Assembly (NCBI RefSeq): GCF_902167145.1
Contig: NC_050097.1
Coordinates: 226,629,034 to 226,693,033, forward strand
DNA from: Zea mays
Lineage: Eukaryota; Streptophyta; Magnoliopsida; Poales; Poaceae
Length of the DNA stretch: 64,000 nt
Direction: 5' to 3'
Numbering within the stretch: position 1 is the first letter of the stretch; each line of letters opens with the position of its first letter. The position numbers were made by a program, and so were the translations under genes. The notes under the pieces are model-generated. The model ran no database searches, was not told the DNA's origin, and saw nothing but the letters and a program-made list of their open reading frames with translations. Below are positions 9,975 through 20,902 of this stretch, piece after piece.

Positions 9975-12668
9975 TTAGTTCTTGACTTTAGGTACCCAAA
10001 TGGTTTTGGGTCCTTTGGCATTAGACACAAGAACTTTGGGTACCCAAACACAAGTCTTGGAGCCCTTGTGCTTGCCCCCAACATATTTGGCAACTACCTT
10101 GCCGGATTTGTTAGTAAGCACATAAGATGCATCAAGAGTTTTAAATGAAATGGCATGATCATTTGATGCATTAGGAATTTTCTTCTTAGGCAACTTAGCA
10201 TGGGTTGGTTGCCTAGAACTAGATGTCTCACCCTTATGCATATAAGCATGATTAGGGCCAGAGTGAGACTTCCTAGAATGAATCTTTCTAATTTTGCTCT
10301 CAGGATAGCCGGCAGGGTACAAAATGTAACCCTCGTTATCCTGAGGCATGGGAGCCTTGCCCTTAACAAAGTTAGATAAGTTCTTTGGAGGGGCATTAAG
10401 TTTGACATTGTCTCCCCTTTGGAAGCCAATGCCATCCTTAATGCCAGGGCGTCTCCCATTATAAAGCATGCTACGAGCAAATTTAAATTTCTCATTTTCT
10501 AGGTTGTGCTCGGCAATTTTAGCATCTAATTTTGCTATATGATCATTTTGTTGTTTAATTAAAGCCATATGATCAAGAATAGCATTAACATCAATATCTC
10601 TACATCTAGTGCAAATAGAAACATGCTCAACATTAGATGTAGAGGGTTTGCAAGATTTAAGTTCTACAACCTTAGCATGCAACATTTCATTCTTAGTTCT
10701 AAGGTCGGAAATAGTAGCATTGCAAACATCAAAATCTTTAGCCTTAGCAATTAAATTTTCATTTTCTAATCTAAGGCTAGCAAGAGATGCATTCAATTCA
10801 TCAATCTTAGCAAGCAAGTCAATGTTATCATCTCTAAGATTGGGAATTGAAACATTACAAACATGTGAATCAACCTTAGCATTTAAAATAGCATTTTCAT
10901 TTCTAAGGTTGTCAATCATCTCACGGCAAGTGCTTAGCTCACTAGACAATTTTTCACATTTTTCTACTTCTAGAGCATAAGCCTTTTTAACCTTAACATG
11001 TTTCTTGTTTTCTTTAATTAGACAATCCTCTTGGGAGTCCAAAAGGTCATCCTTTTCATGAATAGCACTAATCAATTCATTTAGTTTTTCTTTTTGCTCC
11101 ATGTTAAGATTGGCAAAGAGAATACGCAAATTATCCTCCTCATCACTAGCATTATCATCACTAGACGATTCATATTTAGTGGAGGAGTTGGATTTAACCT
11201 TCTTCTTTTTGCCGTCCTTTGCCATGAGGCACTTGTGGCCGACGTTGGGGAAGAGGAGTCCTTTGGTGACGGCGATGTTGGCGGCGTCCTCGTCGTCGGA
11301 GGAGTCGCTTGAGCTTTCGTCGGAATCCCATTCCCGACAAACATGGGCATCGCCGCCCTTCTTCTTGTAGTGCCTTTTCTTCTCCTTTCTTCTCCCCATC
11401 TTGTCGTCGCCTCGGTCACTGTCACTAGATATAGGACATTTAGCAATAAAATGACCGGGCTTACCACACTTGTAGCAAACCTTCTTGGAGCGGGATTTGT
11501 AGTCCTTCCCCCTCCTTTGCTTGAGGATTTGGCGGAAACTCTTGATGACGAGCGCCATTTCCTCATTGTCGAGCTTGGAGGTGTCTATTGGTTGTCTACT
11601 TGGTGTAGACTCCTCCTTCTTCTCCTCCGTTGCCTTGAATGCAACGGGTTGGGCTTCGGATGGGTCGCCAAGCTCGTTGATTTTCCTCGAGCCTTCTATC
11701 ATGCACTCAAAACTTACAAAATGCCCGATAACTTCCTCGGGGGTCATTTTAGTATATCTAGGATTACCACGAATCAATTGAACTTGAGTGGGATTTAGAA
11801 AAATGAGAGATCTTAAAATAACATTTACCACTTCGTGGTCGTCCCACTTCTTGCTCCCGAGGTTGCGCACTTGGTTTACCAAAGTCTTGAGCCGGTTGTA
11901 CATGTGTTGTGGCTCCTCCCCTTTGTTAAGCCGGAACCGACCGAGCTCCCCCTCGATCGTTTCCCGCTTGGTGATCTTGGTGAGCTCATCTCCCTCGTGC
12001 GCGGTTTTGAGTACATCCCAAACCTCCTTGGCGTTCTTCAACCCTTGTACTTTGTTATATTCCTCTTTACTTAGTGAGGCGAGGAGAATTGTTGTGGCTT
12101 GTGAGTTGAAGTGCTCGATTTGGGCTACCTCATCCTCATCATAGTTCTCATCCCCTATAGATGGTACCTGCGCACCAAACTCAACAACATCCCATATGCT
12201 TTTGTGGAGCGAGATTAGATGAAATCGCATTAAATCGCTCCACCTAGCGTAATCTTCACCATCAAAAGTTGGTGGTTTGCCTAGTGGGACGGAAAGTAAG
12301 GGTGTATGTTTGGAAATGCGAGGGTAGCGTAGGGGGATCTTACTATACTTCTTGCGCTCTTGGCGCTTAGAAGTGACGGAGGGCGCATCGGAGTCAGAGG
12401 TCGATGTTGATGAAGTGTCGGTCTCGTAGTAGACCACCTTCCTCATCCTCTTGTGCTTGTCGCCTTTCCGATGCGGCTTGTGGGAAGAAGATTTTTCCTT
12501 CTTCTCTTTGTGATGAGAAGAAGATTTCTTCTCCTTCCCTTTGTTGGAGGAGCTCTTCTTCTTCTCCCTCCTTTTGGTGCGGGACTCTTCCGATGAAGTG
12601 CTCCCGTGGCTTGTAGTGGGCTTTTCGCCGGTCTCCATCTCCTTCTTGGCGTGATCTCCCGACATCAC
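9975..12668 (-). CDS. gag: Opie unit 1 gag polyprotein
   Basis: Structural protein of the virus-like particle, 897 aa and long for copia elements, as is typical of Sireviruses. It starts MMSGDHAKKEMETGEKPTTS soon after the primer site. A Ser/Lys-rich basic N-terminus is followed by the copia gag core (PPTFDGEDYARWSDLMRFHL onward), one CCHC zinc knuckle (CYKCGKPGHFIAKC) that binds RNA, an acidic serine stretch, and a long C-terminal coiled-coil-like region full of LRxEN repeats. It ends in a TAA at 9975. The only residue noticed to differ from unit 2 is Ala696 (Pro in unit 2). Confidence 0.92.
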   Translation of the reverse strand: MMSGDHAKKEMETGEKPTTSHGSTSSEESRTKRREKKKSSSNKGKEKKSSSHHKEKKEKSSSHKPHRKGDKHKRMRKVVYYETDTSSTSTSDSDAPSVTSKRQERKKYSKIPLRYPRISKHTPLLSVPLGKPPTFDGEDYARWSDLMRFHLISLHKSIWDVVEFGAQVPSIGDENYDEDEVAQIEHFNSQATTILLASLSKEEYNKVQGLKNAKEVWDVLKTAHEGDELTKITKRETIEGELGRFRLNKGEEPQHMYNRLKTLVNQVRNLGSKKWDDHEVVNVILRSLIFLNPTQVQLIRGNPRYTKMTPEEVIGHFVSFECMIEGSRKINELGDPSEAQPVAFKATEEKKEESTPSRQPIDTSKLDNEEMALVIKSFRQILKQRRGKDYKSRSKKVCYKCGKPGHFIAKCPISSDSDRGDDKMGRRKEKKRHYKKKGGDAHVCREWDSDESSSDSSDDEDAANIAVTKGLLFPNVGHKCLMAKDGKKKKVKSNSSTKYESSSDDNASDEEDNLRILFANLNMEQKEKLNELISAIHEKDDLLDSQEDCLIKENKKHVKVKKAYALEVEKCEKLSSELSTCREMIDNLRNENAILNAKVDSHVCNVSIPNLRDDNIDLLAKIDELNASLASLRLENENLIAKAKDFDVCNATISDLRTKNEMLHAKVVELKSCKPSTSNVEHVSICTRCRDIDVNAILDHMALIKQQNDHIAKLDAKIAEHNLENEKFKFARSMLYNGRRPGIKDGIGFQRGDNVKLNAPPKNLSNFVKGKAPMPQDNEGYILYPAGYPESKIRKIHSRKSHSGPNHAYMHKGETSSSRQPTHAKLPKKKIPNASNDHAISFKTLDASYVLTNKSGKVVAKYVGGKHKGSKTCVWVPKVLVSNAKGPKTIWVPKVKN

Positions 12669-12699
12669 TTCGAGCGGTTAGGCTCTAATGAAGCACCGG

Positions 12700-12711
12700 G
12701 CTCTGATACCA
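12700..12711 (-). promoter_or_regulatory. tRNA-iMet primer binding site, Opie unit 1
   Basis: Minus strand TGGTATCAGAGC, two bases inside the LTR end at 12714. It matches the 3' end of plant initiator tRNA-Met, the usual primer for copia elements. Confidence 0.93.
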
Positions 12712-12713
12712 AT

Positions 12714-14036
12714 TGATAGTCGCCTAGAGGGGGGGTGAATAGGGCGAAACTGAAATTTACAAATATAAACACAACTACAAGCCGGGGTTAGCGTTAGTAA
12801 TAATAAACGAGTCCAAGAGAGAGGGCGCAAAACAAATCCCAAGCGAATAAGCAAGTGAGACACGGAGATTTGTTTTACCGAGGTTCGGTTCTTGCAAACC
12901 TACTCCCCGTTGAGGAGGCCACAAAGGCCGGGTCTCTTTCAACCCTTCCCTCTCTCAAATGGTCCCTCGGACCGAGTGAGCTTCTCTTCTCAAATCAAAG
13001 CCGGGAACAAAACTTCCCCGCAAGGGCCACCACACAATTGGTGCCTCTTGCCTTGATTACAATGGAGTTGTGATCTCAAGAACAAGTGAGAAAGAAAAGA
13101 AGCAATCCAAGCGCAAGAGCTCAAATGAACACGGCAAATCACTCTCACTAGTCACTAGGGCTTTGTGTGGAATTGGAGAGGATTTGATCTCTTTAGTGTG
13201 TTTAGAATTGAATGCTAGAGCTCTTGTAGTAGTTGAGAAGTGGAAAACTTGGATGCAATGAATGGTGGGGTGGTTGGGGTATTTATAGCCCCAACCACCA
13301 AACTTGACCGTTGGCTGGAGGCGTCTGCTCGATGGCGCACCGGACAGTCCGGTGCACACCGGACAGTCCGGTGCCCCTGCCACGTCATCACTGCCGTTGG
13401 ATTCTAGCCGTTGGAGCTTCTGACTTGTGGGCCCGCCTGGGTGTCCGGTGCACACCGGACATGTACTGTTTGATGTCCGGTGCACCGGTATGGGCAAGTC
13501 TGACGTCTGCGCGCGCTGCGCGCGCATTAAATGCACCGCAGAGAGCCGTTGGCGCCGAAGAGAGCCGTTGCTCCGCTGGCACACCGGACAGTCCGGTGCA
13601 CACCGGACAGTCCGGTGAATTTTAGCGGAGCGGCTGCCACGCGAAACCGAGGCTGGCGAGTTCCGGAGGCCGCGCTTCCTTGGAGCACCGGACATGTCCG
13701 GTGCACACCGGACAGTCCGGTGAATTATAGCGCGCCGGCTTCCGAGAAATCCCGAGGGTGAAGAGTTTGAGTCTGAGTCCCCTGGTGCACCGGACAGGTA
13801 CTGTTCACTGTCCGGTGGCACACCGGACAGTCCGGTGCGCCAGACCAGGGGTGCCCTCGGTTGCCCCTTTGCTCCTTTATTGAATCCAAAACTTGGTCTT
13901 TTTATTGGCTGAGTGTGAACCTTTTACACCTGTATAATCTATACACTTGGGCAAACTAGTTAGTCCAAAGATTTGTGTTGGGCAATTCAACCACCAAAAT
14001 TATTTAGGAACTAGGTGTAAGCCTAATTCCCTTTCA
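12714..14036 (-). mobile_element. Opie LTR B (shared middle LTR)
   Basis: At 1323 bp it serves as 5' LTR of unit 1 and 3' LTR of unit 2. On its left is the unit 1 primer site and on its right the unit 2 polypurine tract. The G run is 7 long. There is no TSD at either edge, as expected for a recombination product rather than two separate insertions. Confidence 0.92.
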
Positions 14037-14904
14037 ATCTCCCCCTTTTTGGTGATTGATGCCAACACAAACCAAAGCAAATAGAGAAGTGCATAATTGA
14101 ACTAGTTTGTAAAAGGTTGCTTGGAATTGAGCCAATAAAACTACTTACAAGATATGCATGGAATGTTTCTTTCTTATTTAGCATTTTGGACCACGTTTGC
14201 ACCACATGTTTTGTTTTTGCAAGTCCTTTTGTAAATCCATTTCAAAGATCTTTTGCAAATAGTCAAAGGTAAATGAATAAGAGTTTGCAAAGCATTTTTA
14301 GGATTTGAAATTTTCTCCCCCTGAATCAAATGCTTTTCCTTTGACTAAACAAAACTCCCCCTAAAAGAGATCCACCTCTTAGTGTTCAAGAGGGTTTTGA
14401 TATATCATTTTGAAATGCTACTTGCTCCCCCTTTGAACACAATAGGATACCAATTGATAAATACTTCTTTGAAAATACTAAGTTTTTGAAATTGGTGGTG
14501 GTGCGGTCCTTTTGCTTTGGGCTCATTTCTCCCCCTTTTTGGCATGAATCGCCAAAAACGGAATCATTAGACCCCTCTTGGTGCTATCTTCCTCTTTGGT
14601 CATAAATAAATGGGTTAAGATTATACCAAAGATGAAGTCCGGTCCTTTTGCTTTTGAGCTTTTATTCTCTCCCCCAAGGATGAAGTCCTTTTCTTTGATG
14701 CTCATTTCTCCCCAAGGAATAGAGAGTTGCTCGGAGTGATGGCGAAGCATGAGTTACGGAGTGGAAGCCTTTGTCTTCGCCGAAGACTCCAATTCCCTTT
14801 CAATATACCTATGACTTGGTTTGAAATAGACTTGAAAGCACATTAGTCATAGCATATATAAAAGAGATATGATCAAAGGTATTCAAGTGAGCTATGTGTG
14901 CAAG
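14037..14904 (-). other. Non-coding 3' tract of Opie unit 2 with multiple polypurine tracts
   Basis: Counterpart of 5848-6715, offset by 8189 bp; I saw no difference. The primary polypurine tract is at 14037-14050. Confidence 0.8.
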
Positions 14905-17900
14905 CTAGCAAAAGAAATTTCTAGAATCAAGAATATTGAGCTCATGCCTAAGTTTGGTAAAAGTTTGTTCATCAAGTGGCTTGGTAAAGATATCGGCTAA
15001 TTGATCTTTAGTGTTAATATAAGAAATCTCGATATCTCCCTTTTGTTGGTGATCCCTAAGAAAATGATACCGAATGGCTATGTGCTTAGTGCGGCTATGC
15101 TCGACGGGATTGTCGGCCATTTTGATTGCACTCTCATTATCACATAGCAAAGGGACTTTGGTTAATTTGTAACCGTAGTCCCACAGGGTTTGCCTCATCC
15201 AAAGCAATTGCGCGCAACAATGACCTGCGGCAATGTACTCGGCTTCGGCGGTGGAAAGAGCGACCGAATTTTGCTTCTTTGAAGCCCAAGACACCAAGGA
15301 TCTTCCCAAGAACTGACAAGTCCCCGATGTGCTCTTCCTATTAATTTTACACCCCGCCCAATCGGCATCCGAATAACCAATCAAATCAAATGTGGATCCC
15401 CGAGGGTACCAAAGCCCAAACTTAGGTGTATAAGCCAAATATCTCAAGATTCGTTTTACGGCCGTAAGGTGGGATTCCTTAGGGTCGGATTGGAATCTTG
15501 CACACATGCAAACGGAAAGCATAATATCCGGTCGAGATGCACATAAATAAAGCAATGAACCAATCATCGACCGGTATACCTTTTGATCCACGGACTTACC
15601 TCCCGTGTCGAGGTCGAGATGCCCATTTGTTCCCATGGGTGTCTTGATGGGTTTGGCATCCTTCATCCCAAACTTAGCAAGAATGTCTTGAGTGTACTTT
15701 GTTTGGCTAATGAGGGTGCCTTCTTGGAGTTGCTTCACTTGAAATCCTAAGAAATACTTCAACTCCCCCATTATCGACATCTCGAATTTTTGTGTCATAA
15801 TCCTACTAAACTCTTCACATGTAGACTCGTTAGTAGACCCAAAAATAATATCATCAACATAAATTTGGCATACAAACAAGTCATTTTCAAGAGTTTTAGT
15901 AAAGAGTGTAGGATCGGCTTTGCCAACTTTGAAGCCATTAGCAATAAGGAAATCTCTTAGGCATTCATACCATGCTCTTGGGGCTTGCTTGAGCCCATAA
16001 AGCGCCTTAGAGAGCCTATAAACATGGTTAGGATACTCACTGTCTTCAAAGCCGGGAGGTTGCTCAACATAGACCTCTTCCTTGATTGGTCCATTGAGGA
16101 AGGCACTTTTCACGTCCATTTGATAAAGCTTAAAGCCATGGTAAGTAGCATAGGCCAATAATATGCGAATTGACTCAAGCCTAGCTACGGGTGCATAGGT
16201 TTCACCGAAATCCAAACCTTCGACTTGTGAATACCCTTTGGCCACAAGTCGAGCTTTGTTCCTTGTCACCACACCATGCTCATCTTGCTTGTTGCGGAAG
16301 ACCCATTTGGTTCCTACAACATTTTGGTTAGGACGTGGAACTAAATGCCATACCTCATTCCTCGTGAAATTGTTGAGCTCCTCTTGCATCGCCACCACCC
16401 AATCCGAATCTTGAAGTGCTTCCTCTACCCTGTGTGGCTCAATAGAGGAAACAAAAGAGTAATGTTCACAAAAATGAGCAACTCGAGATCGAGTAGTTAC
16501 CCCCTTATGAATGTCGCCGAGGATGGTGTCGACGGGGTGATCTCGTTGTATTGCTTGGTGGACTCTTGGGTGTGGCGGTCTTGGTTCTTCCTCATCCTCC
16601 TTTTCTTGATCATTTGCATCTCCCCCTTGATCATTGCCATCATCGTGAGGTGGCTCATCTTCTTGATTTTGCTCTTCATCATTTTGAGCCTCATCCTCAA
16701 TTTGAGTTGGTGGAGATGCTTGCATGGAGGAGGATGGTTGATCTTGTGCATTTGGAGGCTCTTCGGATTCCTTAGGACACACATTCCCAATGGACATGTT
16801 CCTTAGCGCGATGCATGGAGCCTCTTCATTACCTATCTCATCAAGACCAACTTGCTCTACTTGAGAGCCGTTAGTTTCATCAAACACAACGTCACATGAG
16901 ACTTCAACTAGTCCAGTGGACTTGTTAAAGACCCTATATGCCCTTGTGTTTGAGTCATAACCAAGTAAAAAGCCTTCTACAGTTTTAGGAGCAAATTTAG
17001 ATTTTCTACCTCTTTTAACAAGAATAAAGCATTTGCTACCAAAAACTCTAAAGTATGAAATGTTGGGCTTTTTACCGGTTAGGAGTTCATATGATGTCTT
17101 CTTGAGGATTCGGTGAAGATATAACCGATTGATGGCGTAGCAGGCGGTGTTGACTGCTTCGGCCCAAAACCGGTCCGGAGTCTTGTACTCATCAAGCATG
17201 GTTCTTGCCATGTCCAATAGAGTTCGATTCTTCCTCTCCACTACACCATTTTGCTGTGGAGTGTAGGGAGAAGAGAACTCATGCTTGATGCCCTCCTCCT
17301 CAAGAAAGCCTTCAATTTGTGAGTTCTTGAACTCCGTTCCGTTGTCGCTTCTTATTTTCTTGATCCTTAAGCTGAACTCATTTTGAGCCCGTCTCAAGAA
17401 TCCCTTTAAGGTCTCTTGGGTTTGAGATTTTTCCTGTAAAAAGAATACCCAAGTGAAGCGAGAATAATCATCCACTATTACAAGACAATACTTACTCCCG
17501 CCGATGCTTATGTAAGCGATCGGGCCGAATAGATCCATGTGGAGTAGTTCAAGCGGCCTGTCGGTCGTCATGATGTTCTTGTATGGATGATGGACTCCAA
17601 CTTGCTTCCCCGCCTGGCATGCGCTACAAATCCTGTCTTTCTCAAAATGAACATTTGTTAATCCTAAAATGTGCTCTCCCTTTAGAAGCTTATGAAGATT
17701 CTTCATCCCAACATGGGCTAGTCGGCGGTGCCAGAGCCAACCCATGTTAGTCTTAGCAATCAAGCATGTGTCGAGTTCAGCTCTATCAAAATCTACTAGG
17801 TATAGCTGACCCTCTAACACTCCCTTAAATGCTATTGAATCATCACTTCTTCTAAAGACAGTGACACCTACATCAGTAAAAAGACAGTTGTAGCCCATTT

Positions 17901-18150
17901 GACATAATTGTGAAACAGAAAGCAAGTTGTAATCTAAAGAATCTACAAGAAAAACATTGGAAATAGAATGGTCAGGAGATATAGCAATTTTACCCAGTCC
18001 TTTGACCAAACCTTGATTTCCATCCCCGAATGTGATAGCTCGTTGGGGATCTTGGTTTTTCTCATATGAGGAGAACATCCTTTTCTCCCCGGTCATGTGG
18101 TTTGTGCACCCGCTGTCGAGTATCCAACTTGAGCCCCCGGATGCATAAAC
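14905..18150 (-). CDS. pol: Opie unit 2 pol polyprotein
   Basis: The protein is identical over the 1063 residues from the Met at 18096 to unit 1 pol, with the same integrase D,D35E triad, YVDD reverse transcriptase site and RNase H motifs. The open frame again extends upstream to 18150, covering the protease motif DSGCTNH. It is intact. Because both units are coding-complete, this array holds two potentially functional polymerases. Confidence 0.93.
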   Translation of the reverse strand, partial: VYASGGSSWILDSGCTNHMTGEKRMFSSYEKNQDPQRAITFGDGNQGLVKGLGKIAISPDHSISNVFLVDSLDYNLLSVSQLCQMGYNCLFTDVGVTVFRRSDDSIAFKGVLEGQLYLVDFDRAELDTCLIAKTNMGWLWHRRLAHVGMKNLHKLLKGEHILGLTNVHFEKDRICSACQAGKQVGVHHPYKNIMTTDRPLELLHMDLFGPIAYISIGGSKYCLVIVDDYSRFTWVFFLQEKSQTQETLKGFLRRAQNEFSLRIKKIRSDNGTEFKNSQIEGFLEEEGIKHEFSSPYTPQQNGVVERKNRTLLDMARTMLDEYKTPDRFWAEAVNTACYAINRLYLHRILKKTSYELLTGKKPNISYFRVFGSKCFILVKRGRKSKFAPKTVEGFLLGYDSNTRAYRVFNKSTGLVEVSCDVVFDETNGSQVEQVGLDEIGNEEAPCIALRNMSIGNVCPKESEEPPNAQDQPSSSMQASPPTQIEDEAQNDEEQNQEDEPPHDDGNDQGGDANDQEKEDEEEPRPPHPRVHQAIQRDHPVDTILGDIHKGVTTRSRVAHFCEHYSFVSSIEPHRVEEALQDSDWVVAMQEELNNFTRNEVWHLVPRPNQNVVGTKWVFRNKQDEHGVVTRNKARLVAKGYSQVEGLDFGETYAPVARLESIRILLAYATYHGFKLYQMDVKSAFLNGPIKEEVYVEQPPGFEDSEYPNHVYRLSKALYGLKQAPRAWYECLRDFLIANGFKVGKADPTLFTKTLENDLFVCQIYVDDIIFGSTNESTCEEFSRIMTQKFEMSIMGELKYFLGFQVKQLQEGTLISQTKYTQDILAKFGMKDAKPIKTPMGTNGHLDLDTGGKSVDQKVYRSMIGSLLYLCASRPDIMLSVCMCARFQSDPKESHLTAVKRILRYLAYTPKFGLWYPRGSTFDLIGYSDADWAGCKINRKSTSGTCQFLGRSLVSWASKKQNSVALSTAEAEYIAAGHCCAQLLWMRQTLWDYGYKLTKVPLLCDNESAIKMADNPVEHSRTKHIAIRYHFLRDHQQKGDIEISYINTKDQLADIFTKPLDEQTFTKLRHELNILDSRNFFC

Positions 18151-18163
18151 CTACAAAACAATT

Positions 18164-20857
18164 TTAGTTCTTGACTTTAGGTACCCAAATGGTTTTGGGT
18201 CCTTTGGCATTAGACACAAGAACTTTGGGTACCCAAACACAAGTCTTGGAGCCCTTGTGCTTGCCCCCAACATATTTGGCAACTACCTTGCCGGATTTGT
18301 TAGTAAGCACATAAGATGCATCAAGAGTTTTAAATGAAATGGCATGATCATTTGATGCATTAGGAATTTTCTTCTTAGGCAACTTAGCATGGGTTGGTTG
18401 CCTAGAACTAGATGTCTCACCCTTATGCATATAAGCATGATTAGGGCCAGAGTGAGACTTCCTAGAATGAATCTTTCTAATTTTGCTCTCAGGATAGCCG
18501 GCAGGGTACAAAATGTAACCCTCGTTATCCTGAGGCATGGGAGCCTTGCCCTTAACAAAGTTAGATAAGTTCTTTGGAGGGGCATTAAGTTTGACATTGT
18601 CTCCCCTTTGGAAGCCAATGCCATCCTTAATGCCAGGGCGTCTCCCATTATAAAGCATGCTACGAGCAAATTTAAATTTCTCATTTTCTAGGTTGTGCTC
18701 GGCAATTTTAGCATCTAATTTTGCTATATGATCATTTTGTTGTTTAATTAAAGCCATATGATCAAGAATAGGATTAACATCAATATCTCTACATCTAGTG
18801 CAAATAGAAACATGCTCAACATTAGATGTAGAGGGTTTGCAAGATTTAAGTTCTACAACCTTAGCATGCAACATTTCATTCTTAGTTCTAAGGTCGGAAA
18901 TAGTAGCATTGCAAACATCAAAATCTTTAGCCTTAGCAATTAAATTTTCATTTTCTAATCTAAGGCTAGCAAGAGATGCATTCAATTCATCAATCTTAGC
19001 AAGCAAGTCAATGTTATCATCTCTAAGATTGGGAATTGAAACATTACAAACATGTGAATCAACCTTAGCATTTAAAATAGCATTTTCATTTCTAAGGTTG
19101 TCAATCATCTCACGGCAAGTGCTTAGCTCACTAGACAATTTTTCACATTTTTCTACTTCTAGAGCATAAGCCTTTTTAACCTTAACATGTTTCTTGTTTT
19201 CTTTAATTAGACAATCCTCTTGGGAGTCCAAAAGGTCATCCTTTTCATGAATAGCACTAATCAATTCATTTAGTTTTTCTTTTTGCTCCATGTTAAGATT
19301 GGCAAAGAGAATACGCAAATTATCCTCCTCATCACTAGCATTATCATCACTAGACGATTCATATTTAGTGGAGGAGTTGGATTTAACCTTCTTCTTTTTG
19401 CCGTCCTTTGCCATGAGGCACTTGTGGCCGACGTTGGGGAAGAGGAGTCCTTTGGTGACGGCGATGTTGGCGGCGTCCTCGTCGTCGGAGGAGTCGCTTG
19501 AGCTTTCGTCGGAATCCCATTCCCGACAAACATGGGCATCGCCGCCCTTCTTCTTGTAGTGCCTTTTCTTCTCCTTTCTTCTCCCCATCTTGTCGTCGCC
19601 TCGGTCACTGTCACTAGATATAGGACATTTAGCAATAAAATGACCGGGCTTACCACACTTGTAGCAAACCTTCTTGGAGCGGGATTTGTAGTCCTTCCCC
19701 CTCCTTTGCTTGAGGATTTGGCGGAAACTCTTGATGACGAGCGCCATTTCCTCATTGTCGAGCTTGGAGGTGTCTATTGGTTGTCTACTTGGTGTAGACT
19801 CCTCCTTCTTCTCCTCCGTTGCCTTGAATGCAACGGGTTGGGCTTCGGATGGGTCGCCAAGCTCGTTGATTTTCCTCGAGCCTTCTATCATGCACTCAAA
19901 ACTTACAAAATGCCCGATAACTTCCTCGGGGGTCATTTTAGTATATCTAGGATTACCACGAATCAATTGAACTTGAGTGGGATTTAGAAAAATGAGAGAT
20001 CTTAAAATAACATTTACCACTTCGTGGTCGTCCCACTTCTTGCTCCCGAGGTTGCGCACTTGGTTTACCAAAGTCTTGAGCCGGTTGTACATGTGTTGTG
20101 GCTCCTCCCCTTTGTTAAGCCGGAACCGACCGAGCTCCCCCTCGATCGTTTCCCGCTTGGTGATCTTGGTGAGCTCATCTCCCTCGTGCGCGGTTTTGAG
20201 TACATCCCAAACCTCCTTGGCGTTCTTCAACCCTTGTACTTTGTTATATTCCTCTTTACTTAGTGAGGCGAGGAGAATTGTTGTGGCTTGTGAGTTGAAG
20301 TGCTCGATTTGGGCTACCTCATCCTCATCATAGTTCTCATCCCCTATAGATGGTACCTGCGCACCAAACTCAACAACATCCCATATGCTTTTGTGGAGCG
20401 AGATTAGATGAAATCGCATTAAATCGCTCCACCTAGCGTAATCTTCACCATCAAAAGTTGGTGGTTTGCCTAGTGGGACGGAAAGTAAGGGTGTATGTTT
20501 GGAAATGCGAGGGTAGCGTAGGGGGATCTTACTATACTTCTTGCGCTCTTGGCGCTTAGAAGTGACGGAGGGCGCATCGGAGTCAGAGGTCGATGTTGAT
20601 GAAGTGTCGGTCTCGTAGTAGACCACCTTCCTCATCCTCTTGTGCTTGTCGCCTTTCCGATGCGGCTTGTGGGAAGAAGATTTTTCCTTCTTCTCTTTGT
20701 GATGAGAAGAAGATTTCTTCTCCTTCCCTTTGTTGGAGGAGCTCTTCTTCTTCTCCCTCCTTTTGGTGCGGGACTCTTCCGATGAAGTGCTCCCGTGGCT
20801 TGTAGTGGGCTTTTCGCCGGTCTCCATCTCCTTCTTGGCGTGATCTCCCGACATCAC
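18164..20857 (-). CDS. gag: Opie unit 2 gag polyprotein
   Basis: Same 897-residue protein as unit 1 with one change: position 696 is Pro here (GCT to CCT on the minus strand, genomic 18772). This lies in the C-terminal coiled-coil-like region (DVNxILDHM), where a proline may disturb a helix. The zinc knuckle and gag core are unchanged. Start MMSGDHAK, stop TAA at 18164. Confidence 0.92.
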   Translation of the reverse strand: MMSGDHAKKEMETGEKPTTSHGSTSSEESRTKRREKKKSSSNKGKEKKSSSHHKEKKEKSSSHKPHRKGDKHKRMRKVVYYETDTSSTSTSDSDAPSVTSKRQERKKYSKIPLRYPRISKHTPLLSVPLGKPPTFDGEDYARWSDLMRFHLISLHKSIWDVVEFGAQVPSIGDENYDEDEVAQIEHFNSQATTILLASLSKEEYNKVQGLKNAKEVWDVLKTAHEGDELTKITKRETIEGELGRFRLNKGEEPQHMYNRLKTLVNQVRNLGSKKWDDHEVVNVILRSLIFLNPTQVQLIRGNPRYTKMTPEEVIGHFVSFECMIEGSRKINELGDPSEAQPVAFKATEEKKEESTPSRQPIDTSKLDNEEMALVIKSFRQILKQRRGKDYKSRSKKVCYKCGKPGHFIAKCPISSDSDRGDDKMGRRKEKKRHYKKKGGDAHVCREWDSDESSSDSSDDEDAANIAVTKGLLFPNVGHKCLMAKDGKKKKVKSNSSTKYESSSDDNASDEEDNLRILFANLNMEQKEKLNELISAIHEKDDLLDSQEDCLIKENKKHVKVKKAYALEVEKCEKLSSELSTCREMIDNLRNENAILNAKVDSHVCNVSIPNLRDDNIDLLAKIDELNASLASLRLENENLIAKAKDFDVCNATISDLRTKNEMLHAKVVELKSCKPSTSNVEHVSICTRCRDIDVNPILDHMALIKQQNDHIAKLDAKIAEHNLENEKFKFARSMLYNGRRPGIKDGIGFQRGDNVKLNAPPKNLSNFVKGKAPMPQDNEGYILYPAGYPESKIRKIHSRKSHSGPNHAYMHKGETSSSRQPTHAKLPKKKIPNASNDHAISFKTLDASYVLTNKSGKVVAKYVGGKHKGSKTCVWVPKVLVSNAKGPKTIWVPKVKN

Positions 20858-20888
20858 TTCGAGCGGTTAGGCTCTAATGAAGCACCGG

Positions 20889-20900
20889 GCTCTGATACCA
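20889..20900 (-). promoter_or_regulatory. tRNA-iMet primer binding site, Opie unit 2
   Basis: Minus strand TGGTATCAGAGC next to LTR C, identical to the unit 1 site. Confidence 0.93.
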
Positions 20901-20902
20901 AT

